Shown here piece by piece: positions 24,701 through 39,700 of a stretch of DNA of 64,000 nucleotides. Position numbers and translations under genes: made by a program. A model generated the notes under the pieces. It saw nothing but the letters and a program-made list of their open reading frames with translations, made no database searches and was not told where the DNA came from. The DNA is taken from assembly GCF_963855985.1 (NCBI RefSeq), contig NC_087096.1, positions 3,658,001 to 3,722,000 of the forward strand, written 5' to 3'. The DNA is from Ostrinia nubilalis (lineage: Eukaryota > Arthropoda > Insecta > Lepidoptera > Crambidae). Position 1 is the stretch's first letter, and each line of letters opens with the position of its first letter.

Positions 24701-27700
24701 AAGATTTTGAGTTGAAATTCGTATGTGTTAGAGTTACCGGTTTGAAGTGAAACTTTCAGGGTATAATTATGATTATATTAGCATGTGTTTTTAAATTCAA
24801 TTATTTGTCTACCTTTTGTTCTTTAAAAAGGCCATCGGGCCACAAATTCTAGATTAAAAGGAAGTATTAAGTGATGTAAAATTAAATAATACAAAAAATT
24901 AGTAGTGTAAAGAGTATTAAATTAATAATAATAATAAATATAATAAATATTTTTGAACAATTTCACACATAACGCTATCTAGCCCCATAGTAAGCAATTA
25001 ATATGCTTGTGTTATGGGTGCTCGCTTAACGGATATACTACATTATATACGTTTTAAATACATACATATTATACTAGTAACACCCAGACCCATCACAGAA
25101 ATTAAAATTCATCATTTCAATTTCTGCCCGGCTGGGAATCGAACCCGGGACCTCTCGGCATAGTAGTCCCTTTTAGAACTACTACACCAAACGGCCGACA
25201 AATAATTAATTAATTAAATTAATTATTAGTGAAAGATAAGTTGCATTTTTATATTAGTAATATTCCATAAACCAATATAACACAAAGCCACAAACTAAAA
25301 ATATTGTGATATTTTTAGTACTAGCTTCGACCCAACCGCCTTCACAAAGTACATATTATTTCAAACCAAGATTTCGCAGAATTTCTGCCCTAAAAATGCA
25401 AAGTAATTATCTCTATTTAAGTAATACCTATTCGTTAGCAACTTTTTGCATAAAAACATACTCGACAACCACGGATTATCATAAAAAAATGCGATTTACT
25501 AACTACATGTTAGTGAGCCGTCCATACCGCCGGCCATTTTTCAAAAAATCCCATCTGTCAATTGTGACAGCCAATGGTAGCATACCGGAAACTGTTCCCT
25601 AATATTTCGTTCAGAAATCGAATTAAATTATTTCTTTAAGCCGCGAAATTTCAAAAATCTAGACAAAGTTTAATAATATGGCCTTCTGAAAGGCGCATGG
25701 GCGGTAATTGAAAGTTAGTTGAAAAAAGTTCTGGGCTGTAGTCGCCATATTTATTTTGGGTTATCAAAAGGCGCGTGGGCGCTACGAGGCTATGCCAAAG
25801 ACTACAATATTTTAAGCAAGAAGTTTCAAACCTTAGCGGCTACGGTAACCCCTGGGCCACATACATCGTGATAACATTCGGTCGACACTGGAACGAAGTC
25901 TTGCGATTATGCAAAAAAGCATCGTATTCTAGTGCGGCTATATCACGTTCAACCGGGGTTTTAATTCGACTAAAGTCCTGACTAAAGACTGGAAGAAAAT
26001 ACGCCGCATTGTATGAGCACTTCGTGTTCGCTAAAGCGGCTTCAGATCTAGAGCCCACATAGTTTTCTTTCCAATAATATCCGCAAGTAGCGCTGCATGA
26101 TCTTTACAACAAAAACGGCAATAGTTATTAAGGTGCCAAAATTATATGATTACTTTGGCACGGTATTATACACGTTCGAAGATTTGTCATTTTCATTCAT
26201 TTCATCATCATCATCATCATTTCAGCCACAGGACGTCCACTACTGAACATAGGCCTCCCCCAATGACTTCCACATCGCACGGTTGGTAGCGGCCTGCATC
26301 CAGCGCCTTCCCGCTACCTTTATCAGGTCGTCGGTCCACCTTGTGGTGGGTTGACATTGCAGAATATGACTTTTGATAGGTTCATCATAGAATTCGGCGG
26401 GGATTATCCTCACGGAGGAAGTTCGTAAAAGGGCGGAACAAGATCTTATAATAATGCAAGGCCGAAGCTGTAACGCGCGTGCTCCTACGTGTAATCCGGC
26501 GAGTATGCAATAAATAGTAATGTCTGGTAAATAGTGGTAATACGTATCGTTCGTTCGTTCGTTTCAGCCGAAAAGACGTCCACTGCTGGACAAAGGCCTC
26601 CCCCAAGGATTTCCACGAAGACCGATCCTGCACCGCTCGCATACAGGCACCTCCCGCGACCTTCACCAGATCGTCGGTCCACCTAGTGGGAGGCCTGCCC
26701 ACGCTACGTCTTTCGGCTCGTGGTCGCCACTCAAGAACTTTCCTGCCCCAGCGGCCATCAGCTCTACGAGCTATGTGCCCCGCCCCGTCTATGTCTATAT
26801 GCGCTACGATTACAGGGTATCATTTTGCATAGTCGCAAGACTTCACTCCGCTGCTGTCAAATCAATGTCGCATAATGTTATCGCAATGTGTGTGGCCCTT
26901 GGCCAAATCACAGAAGCCTATGTGAAGAAAGAGCACTTGAATGACAATGAAAATCAGGGTTACCATTTTATAAGATCTCCTCACTATTGAGGGTAACAAA
27001 GTAACATTAATAATCTAGCCATTAATTACATTTATTACCTATACGAGAAAGTAAAGCAACATGCGGTTTTATTTTAATTTGTAAAATATTTGTAACTGTT
27101 CCAAGTTTAGTTTTACAACAGTATTGCTGTTTCAGCTGTCACTGTGAAGCTTTGGGAAAATAAATAAATACAAAAAATATTAACATAAATATTTATTTAA
27201 GTTTTTATGTTCATTATCATAATATGCCAATTTAAGTTACACTGTGTGACAGTCTTTGACACTAAACAAACTCTTCAGCTTAATAATACCTACCTACAGG
27301 GCGTTTTTATAGTTACTCTTGCTGATGAAACAAGAAGGGTTGATTCTACTACTGAAATACAACTACTTTTCTTACAGGACCAATATCAAATTCTCAAAAA
27401 AATTCACATCCTCGTGATGGTGATAATTTCTATGGAGAGGTTTTTTTTTTTATATTCGGTCTCTTGGGATAAGTTATTCCATTTGAGCAGTAGAATTAAT
27501 CCTTTTTATTTGATCACATATAAAAATAACACAAGTGTGTGTGTTTAGGAAAACTTCTTCTTTGGTATGGTATCACTACGGAGTTATAATGTCGGCAACT
27601 CTGTATCACTGACTTGTAACTTTCAAACAGTATGAATAATAAGGGCACCACATTGGTTTTCTTTCTGAAAAAAGGCTTTCACTTTTAGTACTAACCCTTT

Positions 27701-30700
27701 AGCACTATTTCATTGAAATAAAAATACAATAAACGCACAGAAGACTGAAATTGAGTCAACTGACGTGACATTTATAATTTGTTGACATTATGACAGTTTG
27801 ACAAGACTAGGGATTGAAAAAGTTTTAATTGAAAAAGTAAAATGACAATTTATTAAAACGATTCACAAGGATATAATCGATTAAAAATATTTATAAAATG
27901 TTCTGATACTTGCCTGTAGCGATTATCCAATCCTGGTTTCTACTGAAAAACTACTTCGTGGCAAGATTTTAATAAAATAATAAAATCTTTATCTTCTCTT
28001 TCACAATCTATAAAAGTTCATTGGTCTATTATTAATGTGCTATGAATGAGGGTTTTCGCGATTGAAAAATCCGCGAGATGGCAATACGTAGACGCGAGGT
28101 CCAAATGCTGCATGATTGGTGGATATCTGTCAATGTCATGTCAAAAATAACCAATCATGCAGCATTTGGACCTCGCGTCTACGTATTGCCATCTCGCGGA
28201 TTCATTGGCATAGATTATGAGAGACTGGCAACTATACTAGGTTGATATATGTTTCTCACACTTCAACTGGCATTGGATTCAACATCGGATTCTGACACTT
28301 TTACAGTTATGATACCATGAATATCAGTTTATGGTCCTAATTATTATTATTTTATTTACGACCTTCGACCAGTTGGACACTTTAGATAGCTTCTTGTAAT
28401 AGTGTCAATATCTTTTTAGCTTTTAACGCAAATCTAGTCTTCAAAGCAGTTTAATCGATTTATTTTATTTTCAAAATCGATATTTTATTGTCTATGATGG
28501 CCGCAGGAACATCACTGTACATGGACTCCCAGCAATAAAGTACGGTAATGCCTCGTACAGATTTTATCGGCAAAAATTATGGAACTTGATAGGTTTTAGA
28601 CCATGCCACGCACCAAAACGTCCGGAAGTTGTAATAGTATTATAGAATAAACGTTAAAAGACTTATTTATTTAATTTTTCAATGCTTAAGTGTCCATTAG
28701 AACGAAAGGGTGCTTAATGTATTAAAAAAAATAGAAAATAATTATGATGGGTTAATGTTTTTTGGCGGTTTTTTAGGCGGTTTCTGACAATGTCCTTTGT
28801 GTAACGTGCTTGTATCAAAGTGCATATTTTATAGTTTCCTTCCACCATTAACACAGAAGCTTTTAGTTGATGATTATGTCCAACTTAGATAACCGTAGAT
28901 TTTTATCACTCTTTCTTAACAAACTCACATATAATTTAATCCCAGATCTTTGGAAACTATCTCTATCTGACTAATCTATCTTAGATAAGATTTCTATCGG
29001 TTTTAAAACTTTACATTTCCCCAGGCGAGCACTTCACATCCTCCCACAACGATGGGTCGTACGTCACGTGGGAAGTGGCGGCGGCGGCGTCCGACCGGCC
29101 GCTCAAGGAACCCGTCAACCCATACGGCCCGTACCCTTGCAAGGCCATCTCGAAGATCCTCACACGGACTAGTGTAGATGGAGAGGAGATCGTTATCTAT
29201 TCTGGTAAGTTAATCATAGTTTTCTACAAGTATTTTCTATCTAGAGGGTAGTAGTAGGGTAAGGGAAGTATTGAATACTAGAGCAGTAATTACTTTTTAG
29301 TTCAGTCTTTCCCAAAGTGGGCGATAACGCCCCCTTGTGGGCGCTGCAGGCTTAAAGGGGGGCGGTAAGAGACCCAGAAAAAAAATCGGGACGTTGTATA
29401 GAAGCTTGGGAGACGTCATTTACTAGGAGGTCTCTTAGACACCGACTGAGCACTCGACTCTCGACTACAAATTGGGGCGTTAAAAAGAATTTATTCTCAA
29501 AGTGGGCAGTAGACAAAATAAGTTTGGGAACCGCTGTTTTAGTTAAAGAACCACAATTGTATAAATAAATTGATTTTTTTATGTTTTACCTATTTACGTT
29601 GGCGATGTCATTTCAGGTGGTATGCCCAGAGCGTCATATTCAGACAAATACACAGTCACAGTACAACAGGGCGAAAAGCACGTCGCATTTGATTTCACAA
29701 GTCGTGTAAGTATGAAACAGCACAATAATGTTATTATTTCCTATTTGAAAAACCTGACAAGTTATAATATTTATTAAATTTTGCAGGTTATAGACTTCTT
29801 CACGAGTACACCGGTGCCGCCAGACGGCGTTCCCTTGCAAGAAGAGCGGCCAGACACTCCTGCGCAAATTCAGCTGCAAACGGTCAACCAAGTTGCCGCA
29901 GCTTTGGTAAGATAATTTGGTCTTAGGCTGAGTCCGCACTATTTTTTTTCCCCGCATGCGGTATACCGCCAAACCGCGAGACCTCCCGAAACGTATACGC
30001 GAAAAAAAGCTGCAGTGCGGACGCTTGCTTTAGTTTTACAACTTAGTTATAAAATCACGCGGTTAAAAACCGCGGTGGTTTAGTCGTAGTGCGGACTTGG
30101 CCTTAAATAACATTGTTATACCTGACCCATTTTTGAAGCGTCAATAGCTGAACGGGTAAGGTGTTGGACTGATCGACTAGGCATCCGAGGAACGCACTCG
30201 AAACAAAAGCATACTTATCTGAGTAAGAGGGGTTAACGTGACTTTTTAGTTATTTGTGCAATTAAAAAAAACTCGCATAATTATCATTTACATATTATTT
30301 CTCTTTTTTCATAGGTTTTGCTCGCAGAAGAGGAACTAGTGGTGATAGACCTGTGCGATCCTCGCTGGCGACCAATGAGGTTGCCTTACCTGGTGTCCAT
30401 CCACGCGTCTGCCGTCACTACCGCACAGCTCGTAGACAATGTGGCTGCTAATGTGTACGATAACATCGTGGCCGCCGGTGAGTCTCGTGAGATGCCGTTG
30501 GCACAGTGGTGATTAATGAGACAGCCGTCTGGCAGTGGCAACTAATATTGGCGACCTGGTTACAGCCAAATGACGTCCACTGCTGGACAAATGTCTCCCT
30601 CAATGACATACAGCACTGGTGACAAATCGGTGTCAGAATTAATTTATAAGAGTAGGCGCACACCGTTGATTTTTAGTTGGCCGATAGTTGTGCCCGATTT

Positions 30701-33700
30701 TAAATTGTATGAAGAATCAGCCAAATCGAATCGGCGTAGTGTGCGCACTCCCATACATGCCCATACCGATCAACTGCCCGACTAAACTATCGGCCGACGA
30801 AAAATCAACGGTGTGCGCCTACTCTTAATGAGGCTGTCCTCAGATGGACTGGTGTCAATGAGAAAGGATGTCTATTCTTGTCCTGTTGATTTCTCTGTCT
30901 TGCCATGTCTTCCATTAAGACTTTGGGGAAAACACACAATGCATGGGGCATTCAACAAGGTAGGCTTCAGCGAGCCCTTCAAGAGTCTTCCGTCTGGTCC
31001 GTCTCTTACGGGCCTGGGGTACTTTTAGTTTCACCATGGTGCCCAAACGAATTGAAAAATGTTCTCTCTCTTTTATTTGGCAGAGTGACCGTATTTTCAT
31101 ATTTTTCATTACAGTGCTTCGCCTCTGTTCCTACTAAGAATGCCGTTACAAAATATCTTCTATCCACCAGGCAACCAGCAGACCGAGAACATGTATTCCG
31201 AAGGGGCGTGGCCTATATCAGGCGGCATCGTGGAGGGCGGGCCTCCCCCCGCGGAGCGTCAATTGCTCCTCACGGGGCACGAGGACGGATCGGTCCGCTT
31301 CTGGGACGTATCCGGCGTGGCCATGACGCCTCTGTACAAATACACCACCGCTCAGCTTTTCAGGTCAGTTGTAATACTTCTGGATTTGGGTATTGGACAT
31401 TGGTTTACTAACCCCTTGTAAAACTCTAGCTAGCTATACGCCTACTTACCATAATTGTACCGTTAAATGCAGATTACATTACAAGCTAAACATATTTGTT
31501 AGCTTCATGCGGCTAAGTAAATCTACTTCGCTTAGGCGTCACGTGTCAATCTATTTTCTTCTAAAAATATTCACACCATTTACATGATTATTTCTGTAAT
31601 ACGTTACATTGTAAGGTCGACGGCACATCGAGCTAAACGCTGTGGCATCTTATGTAGTTGTTATTAGGGCGAATCTGCAACAAAACGTGTAGTCTGTGCT
31701 GTCCACGGTACATTACAATAAAAGGTGATTTTCTGTTACTGAAATCAGCTTTAAGATAATAAAGATTTAATAATGCATTACAGTCCTATCAACTTAAGCT
31801 GAGAATTGCATTTGTGTGAGTGATCGCCAAAAGTACCGTTAGTAAAACACATACAAATAAAATTAATGTTTTATTAAAAGGAAGTCTATAAAACACTTGC
31901 TACCAATTGGGCCGATGTAACGACACTTGACACATCCTTTTAAATAAATAAATAAATAAAAACAGGTCTTCGCTCAGCATATGCCAAGGCACGAAGTACC
32001 TCGACGCTGATATTCTGCGAGCACCGTTTATAGAGAGGGCGTCCAGCCAGCCTTACAAAATACAACAAAAAGACAAACTTTATAAAATTACAAAATAAAA
32101 ACAGACTAAAAACTTTTCGTTCACACCTTTAAAATACGTATTCAATTTCCATAAAATTTCTTTCACTTGGCTGCTTAATGGATTTCGTACAGGAAATTCA
32201 CTTACAGTAGGAGCCATTTCACTAATATGTATTTGGAACACAATTACATAAAATTACACGTATCTGCTACCAGTACCGGCGGTGAAGTGAAGTATGTGAG
32301 CGACAAGGAAGCGGTGCGTGGCGGACGCGCCGCGCTTCAGGCCGCTTGCTATAATAAACCATGCGCGGGACGCGCCGCGCTTCAAGCCGATTGCCACTCT
32401 AAACTATCGGTGTGCACTCACACAAATGCAATTCTCAGCTTAAGTTGAGAGGACTGTACATTATTATCAATTTCAAAAAATCTAAACATTCCCTAACACT
32501 ATTATGTCTGTCAGGTTATATTGACCCCAGGATTAAAGATCAAGGATATTACAACTTATTATTGTAGATCTCATCAAATACATCATTCAAGATTATTTGT
32601 TTTTATTGACCTACCTAATATTTTTCTTATTTTTTATGGTTTAAAGCTAGATGGAATTGTTTGTACTTACCCTGATAAGTTGTCATCACGATACTATTTT
32701 GTGCTTGCTACTAACATAATGCTAATGATTACCCTTTTGCTTGTCGCTTGCTACTTTACGAAGTGGGCTGAAAAGATCGACTACGAGGTAAACTTACATG
32801 TCAGCATACATGTTATACTATATTTTCTGCATGTTTTATTTGGTTTTATTGAGACTTTTTTGTCTACTACAGAGCGGTAAGAAATGATACTCATTAATCT
32901 TTAGTAATGCAACAGCCATGTTCTTACGTACGTGTTCAGCTAAACGTATGATAATGGGGTTGCGTTGTTAAGCTGGTGTTTTTGTATTTCACACATTTCT
33001 AATAGTCCCCTCTTTATAACCTAATGTAAGAGTGTGTGTAGAGTGTGTACCCCACCACAATAGTGTGTGAACGATGGGTTTCGCACTACTGACCTTGGAT
33101 TGGCAATCGGTATTCAAATAAATAAACGATCTAACTCGTGGAATACGCATATCGCCATTGACAGCCATTTCACCTATTAGAAACATTGCACCTATTATAA
33201 AACTAGGTATGGAGTTTTACTCATAGACTGATCTACCAGATTTTACATAAAACTGAAACGATTGGAGTAAAGTTACCGATCACCCAGTTTCTTTCTAAAG
33301 ATTAATGTGTTGTATTCTTACCGCCCACAGCGGGAATGTCTTATTTCGTATTTTTTATGTTCTATTTCTTTATTGCTATAGTGATAGTGGTTGGAAATTT
33401 TGGAATAGTCTTTATTTCTTTTGTATGTAAACTAACGAGTTCATGTTTTGCTCATAGTCGGTAATAGTGCTCAACAAAATTATTTTTAAATATTATTTTT
33501 GATTTACCCTATTAAATTCCCTTTACCATATTATCTCATTAACAGACATAACACGAGCACTTTGAATTAAACTTTTTATAGAAATACATAAAATACCAGT
33601 AAGCAGCTGACAAGTGTTTCCTTCCATTAGCGGAGAAGAAATTGGCGAAAACAACGACAGTCAGAACGACGAAGAGGAATGGCCTCCGTTCCGACGCGTT

Positions 33701-36700
33701 GGCTCTTTCGACCCCTACAGTGACGACCCGCGGCTTGCTGTTAAAAGGGTATGTTGATTTTTATTTTATAACTAAGTATGTATTTGATTGTTATTTCTAT
33801 GAAGGAAGTTTTTTAAATGATTGTCATGTCATCGATTAACTTAACAAAAAATACAAGTACATATTAGATTGCTATAATACACAAGTCATTCTTATTAAGC
33901 ATCTAGATCCCGTCCTAACCTTATCTTTATTTCGATACAGCATTACCATGTTTGCTATTATTAAATAATTATTAATATTGAATGTATCTTTCAGGTGATC
34001 CTCTGCCCGCTGTCGGGCATGCTGACCATCGGCGGCGCCGCCGGGCACATCGTCATCGCCAGTCTGAAGAACACGCCCAACACGAGTGAAGTTAAGGTAA
34101 ATTAAGTCAATTATTCAAGTAAAATAATAACGCCCGCTGAAAACCATATCTACCATCTTAGACTGCATCTCACTTAACACCAGGTGCGACTGCGGTCAAA
34201 TACCTGCCTTGTCTAGCATAAAAAAAACCAGTGGCGTGATATGTCGTGATTTTTACTGACCTTTTCAACATACCATGTATTTTTTTAATGTGTAATTTAT
34301 TTTTTATAAAAATGTAAATAACGCCATAGTATGATGATTGCAGCTGCAATGATCCAGATACATATTATTATTGTAAGCGTATTTGTCCAACAGTCAGTGT
34401 CGGTGAACATCGTGTCAGACCGCGACGGCTTTGTTTGGAAAGGCCACGATCAGCTCACACTCCGCTCCGGTGCTCTAACATTCCCTCAAGGTTACCAGGT
34501 AAGGTCCCAATTATCTTTTGTATGATATACCGTTCCAAATTTTTACTAGACTACAATATGCTTTAGTGAAATTCTCCCGTATTCCAGGGGTTACAGAGTT
34601 AAATTTTCTCGTCCCAGACGTTCTGAGAATCTGAGAATCTGAGATAGATTCTAAGTTCAGACTTAAAACGCACATAGTATAAAATCAAAGATTTCAGCCG
34701 TGGTGGCGTTATCATTAGTCCGTTTGAGCCGGATCAAACACCCATTGCGGCTCGTAACTCGGACACTATGCCGTCAATTACAGTCACACGATAGAAAAAG
34801 AATATAATTATTTATTTTATATCTTCTATTCTCATAGGCAACATCAGTAGTGCAACTATCGCCACCAGCCGCAGTGACGTCACTGGCGGCGCAGTGGGAG
34901 TGGGGCGTGGTGTGCGCGGGCACGGCGCACGGGCTCGCGTTGTTGGACGCTATCTGTGCGGCGCCGTTACTGCACAAGTGCACCTTAAATCCACACGGTA
35001 AGAACTATATTGCAATGGCACATCACGTTAGCACGACCGGTTCACAGTGACATCTAAACCTGCACTGAGCTATTTTGAAATGAACTACGCGGCGGTAATA
35101 TAACTTTACTAGCTTTCCGACCGCGGCTTCGCCCGCGTGAAATTTTGTCTGTCACAGAAAAACTTTATCGCGCGCGTCCCTATTTCAAAAACCGGGATAA
35201 AAACTATCCTATGTCCTTTCCCGGGACTCAAACTATCTCCCTGCCAAATTTCATCAAATCGGTTCAGTGGTGTAGGCGTGAAAGCGAGACTGACAGACAG
35301 AGTTATTTTCGCATTTATAATATTAGTATAGATTACGCGGTGCAAATAGCAGGTGCAGTCTAACCCTACACCCTAAACCTTTACCTATGAACATAACTAT
35401 TAAATTAATGATCATTCGTGTATTTTTATGAATGTAAATTATTTCAGATCACTCCGGAGCCGGCGATACACCAATCTCGAGAAGGAAATCGTTCAAGAAA
35501 TCTTTGAGGGAGTCATTCAGACGGCTACGGAAAGGACGCTCACAGCGGCGGCAAACGACTACGTCCAGTCCCACCTCACCATCACAAGTGAGTCAACACA
35601 ATATTCGGTACTATGCATATGTATTTTTATACCTAACTCGTTCTTCTTGTCTTTATTATGTTCTTCAGAATGTAGTAAAAAATAAATCTGTGTATAATGC
35701 TAGCGGATCATTATTTATTTATCATGATTCAATAGGCTAGATGACACAATTTCAATTATTTGTCCGTCAGACAGATAATTAGAAAATAATTAGACCACGT
35801 ATTTTTATTTTCTTTAAAAATTAAATAATAACAGTGCTACATCGAGTCGAAATGGCGCGTTACGTAACGCCTATGTAGATTTTTTACTCAAAATTGACGT
35901 CACGCCACATTTCAACTCAATATAATACTGTAATTATTCGATTAATTCCCCCAATTGTTTCAGCCCACCCCCAAAAAGGCCGACAAACCGGCGCCCACGC
36001 CCACGGAAGGCGACGTGGAGATCAAGCCCATCGAGCGCGCGGTCGAGGCGCGGTCCACAGACGACGCCTTCGGCTCTATGGTTCGCTGCCTGTACTTCGC
36101 GCGCACCTTCCTCATCAACAGTAAGTTGTCTATGCTTCGTAATAATAAAGTTATAGATCTAAAGCCCGGTCTGTGAGCACGTAGAATGTTGTCCAATGAC
36201 CCCAAGCTACCCATCCTTATCGCTCGCGCGTAATTATATTGCTGTCGCGACTGTGCGACGGGCGCCCGCAGTGAGTGTGCGAGCGCAACAGCAACATAAT
36301 TACGCGCGAGCGATAAGGATGGATAGCTTGGGGTCATTGGACAAAATTCTACTTGCTCGCAGACCAGACTATAGATCTCGACACTTTTTGAGCGCATTCA
36401 AAGAAAAAAAATCAAATCAGCTGAATTAAAAATTTTGCTGATCATATTTTAATCTTGTCACTTACAGATCTAATAATCGGAGTGTTCTAACGAATATCGA
36501 AAACCATATTATTATAAACTTTACTGTTCTTCACAGCACAAAACTCGACGCCGACGTTATGGGCGGGAACCAACAATGGCACTGTATTCGCCTTCACGAT
36601 ACACGTTCCCAACACCAACAAGAGGAAAGAGGAACCGGTAAGTTCATAAATATGCATTAACGTCAGTGTAATTCACTTGGGCATCATAACAATAAGACAC

Positions 36701-39700
36701 TCGTGAAAGTGGCGTTTGTCATTTGTTTCAAATTAATGCTAATCTGTTATTTCTTTTTCAGCTTACGTGTCAACTAGCGAAAGAGATCCAACTAAAACAC
36801 AGGGCACCCGTTATAGGAATAACAGTATTGGATGGAGCGTCAGTGCCACTGCCAGATCCATTGGAGGTATGTTTTACATTCAAAAATCTTTCAACTGTCT
36901 CAAAATAATAGGTGGGTCAGATAGTCTCAAAATGATTTTCTAAAATGATCATTATCTTACTATTCCACTGACACAAATTGAATAGGTTCCATTTTTTTTA
37001 ACACGTTCGTCGAAGCAATAATCTCAACATAAAATTTAGCATTGACCAATCTGATCGTTGCATAACACGCAAAATTAATGCTGTTATCAAGTTCTTAAAT
37101 GACAGGTCCGCAGCTACCAATGAGAAGTTACCTAAATTCTAGTCTTAAAAATAAACCCTAGTGGTTTTTAAGGCTATCGATATAATATCATGTACTTTGT
37201 TTTTCAAATGATAAATGAATATAAAAAATTTCGAATGGCAGATCCGCGTCTATAGTCTGGTCTGTGAGCACGTAGAATTTTGTTCAATAACCACAAGCTA
37301 CCCATCCTTATCGCTTGCGTGTAATTATGCTCGCACACTCACTGCGGGCCCCCGTCGCACAGTCGCGACAGCAAATGGGTAGCTTGGGGTCATTGGACAA
37401 AATGGACAAAATTCTACGTGCTCACAGACCGGGCTTTAATAATGATCAAACTTACCTAAGCTCGTAATCTTATGACTTATTGAATGTTATAACGCAGGTG
37501 GAGCGCGGAGTGTCGCCGCTGCCGGAGCCGGGCACGCACCGCGTGGTGATCACGTCGGAGGAGCAGTTCAAGGTGTTCACGCTGCCCTCGCTCAAGCCGC
37601 ACCACAAGTACAAGCTCACCGCGCACGAGGGCGCTAGGGTATGTATAGTATTACTGCTCGGTTATTTATTTAATGAAAGAAACATACAGCTTTTATATTA
37701 CATATACTAGGTACAGGAAAAGTTTAGGTTTTATACATAAGCCAAAAAAGTTTTCAATGTAACTAACATTGGCTTGTTAATAGCGAAGACATATTATAAA
37801 AAAAAAGACGGTTACAGGATTTAATAAACTACTCGTTTATGATATGCATGTTCGGCGAACACTTGCGAACTCACGCTCGCGAGCAATGTTCGGGTTTCGA
37901 GCATCTTCAATTGACTCCCTTTTAATTTGTCTAAAGTGGTCGGACGCTATGATTAGCATTAATTTAATATCTTACGCGCTTAGTGAGATTCTAAGGCTAT
38001 GTCGCCGGTCGGTTTCGAATTAGTACGATAATCAGCCGATACCAAATCGATCTAATGTGTGCACTTTCATATAATATGTTCATACTGATTAACAACCCAA
38101 CCCGACTATAGGCCGACAAAAAGTTTATTAGTCTGCGAGTTGTCTTGATTTTAAAAAGGACCGTTTACCTGATTGCGCGATCATGTAATTGCAAACAGTT
38201 AAAAATAAAATAAATCTTTGGACAATTTCACACAGCGCCAGCTAGCCCCAAAGTAAGCAACTCAATGCTTGTGTTATGGGTGCTAGCTTAACGGATATAC
38301 TACTTATATACTTTTTTTTTAATTTTTATTAAATACATACATATTATACATATTTACACCCAGACCCGTCACAGAAATTAAAATTCATCAGTTCAATTTC
38401 TGCCCGGCCGGGAATCGAGCCCGGGACCATAGTAGTCCGTTCTGAACCACTACACCAAATGGCCGATGTGACAATTATAACTATAAGGTCTTAGGTTCCA
38501 TGTAGTTTTAAAAATATTGACGCTCATTTTCTATTGTTTCCCTCATATCCCAGGTGCGCCGCACCGCGTTCGCGTGGTTCGAGTGCGGATCCGAGGGTGG
38601 TCGGCACCGCGAGTGGTGCCTGCTGTGCCTCACCAACCTCGGCGACTGCCTCGTGCTCAGCCCCGAGCTGAGGCGCCAGCTCAACGCGGCCGCTGTCCGC
38701 AAGGAAGACATCAAGTTAGTTGCTAGAATCGCTGTAATAAGAAACCTCTTTAGCTATCGCCGCGCCGCTGCTATAGTCTGGTCGCCGAGCACGTAGAATT
38801 TTGTCCAATGACCCCAAGCTACCCATCCTTATCGCTCGCGCGTGATTATGTTGCTGTTGCGCTCGGACACTCACTGCGGGCGCCCGTCACACAGTCGGGA
38901 CAAAATTCTACGTGCTCGGAGACCGGGCTTTACACCGCTGTTTTCGAGGGCTGGTCTATTTGATTGTACGCAAAACATCTTGCGGCTGCCGTGCCGCCAC
39001 CGCCCCACTGCACGCAAAATTCCATTTTAGAGACAAAAGGCAGCCATTGTTTTCTTTGTCCTCGTATCGAAGAACCAAGCTACTAAAATTAATAAAAATT
39101 GGTTCAGTTCAACTTCTTTCACAACAAAAACTTCATGAAATTGATACATTTTTTCACTTTCTTTCAGTGGCATATCAAGTTTGTGCTTCTCGAAGCGAGG
39201 CGAAGCTCTCTATTTACATTCATCGTCAGAGTTACAGCGAATCACACTCTCTGCAACTAAGGTTAGTCCAGTCGACGACTCAATTCTGTTACTATATTTT
39301 AACAAATAAAATATTATTACAATCTAAACTACAATGTGTCAATTTCGCAGGTAACGGTGGCGCAATGCCACGTTCTGCTGTCGCCGTGGGCGGTGGAGTT
39401 AAGAGGGCCAGAGGAGGCGCCCCTGACGAACGGAGACCACAGAGTAAGTTGTAACACCAACAATGATTAAAAGAGGTTCTACGAATATGTTTTAAATGTT
39501 GTTTTACAATATTATCCATTAGAGTAGCTCAAAATAAACCTGTTACTTTTTGATAGCTGAACGCACTTTTTAGTTTAATATTATTTAGGCCTCTAAATAA
39601 TCAATTACCTCTTATTACCATCAGGTGATCCGTATGCTCGTTTGCGTCCTGTCACATAAAAAAAAATCTAGAGAAGCGCTCAACGCGCATTTTACTAATG

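Larger units (their letters stand above)
23727..29024 (+). other. Large l(2)gl intron (5.3 kb) with several repeats
   Basis: The intron holds a tandem duplication (24256-24595), a SINE (24945-25199), two RTE tails (26205-26350 and 26540-26715) and a perfect hairpin (28068-28202). No exon was seen; the flanking exons join directly as [15 protein letters not shown]. Confidence 0.7.

Noticed and set aside
24945..25199. tRNA-like sequence on the - strand
   Set aside because: It has A- and B-box motifs but no cloverleaf or anticodon arm, and it is repeated at 38205; it is a SINE.
30905..31411. 168-codon frame on the + strand
   Set aside because: It overlaps l(2)gl exon 8 in another frame, and its upstream half is intronic with no similarity to a known protein.
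32521..32880. 119-codon hydrophobic frame that could be a membrane protein
   Set aside because: It lies in an l(2)gl intron, has no Met near a plausible start, no splice support and an AT-rich composition that yields hydrophobic codons by chance.
35960..36397. 145-codon frame on the - strand
   Set aside because: Antisense of l(2)gl exon 14 joined to the palindromic MITE; the MITE arm yields similar frames in every copy.
38912..39454. 180-codon frame on the + strand
   Set aside because: It runs through a MITE, an intron and out-of-frame parts of l(2)gl exons 19 and 20.
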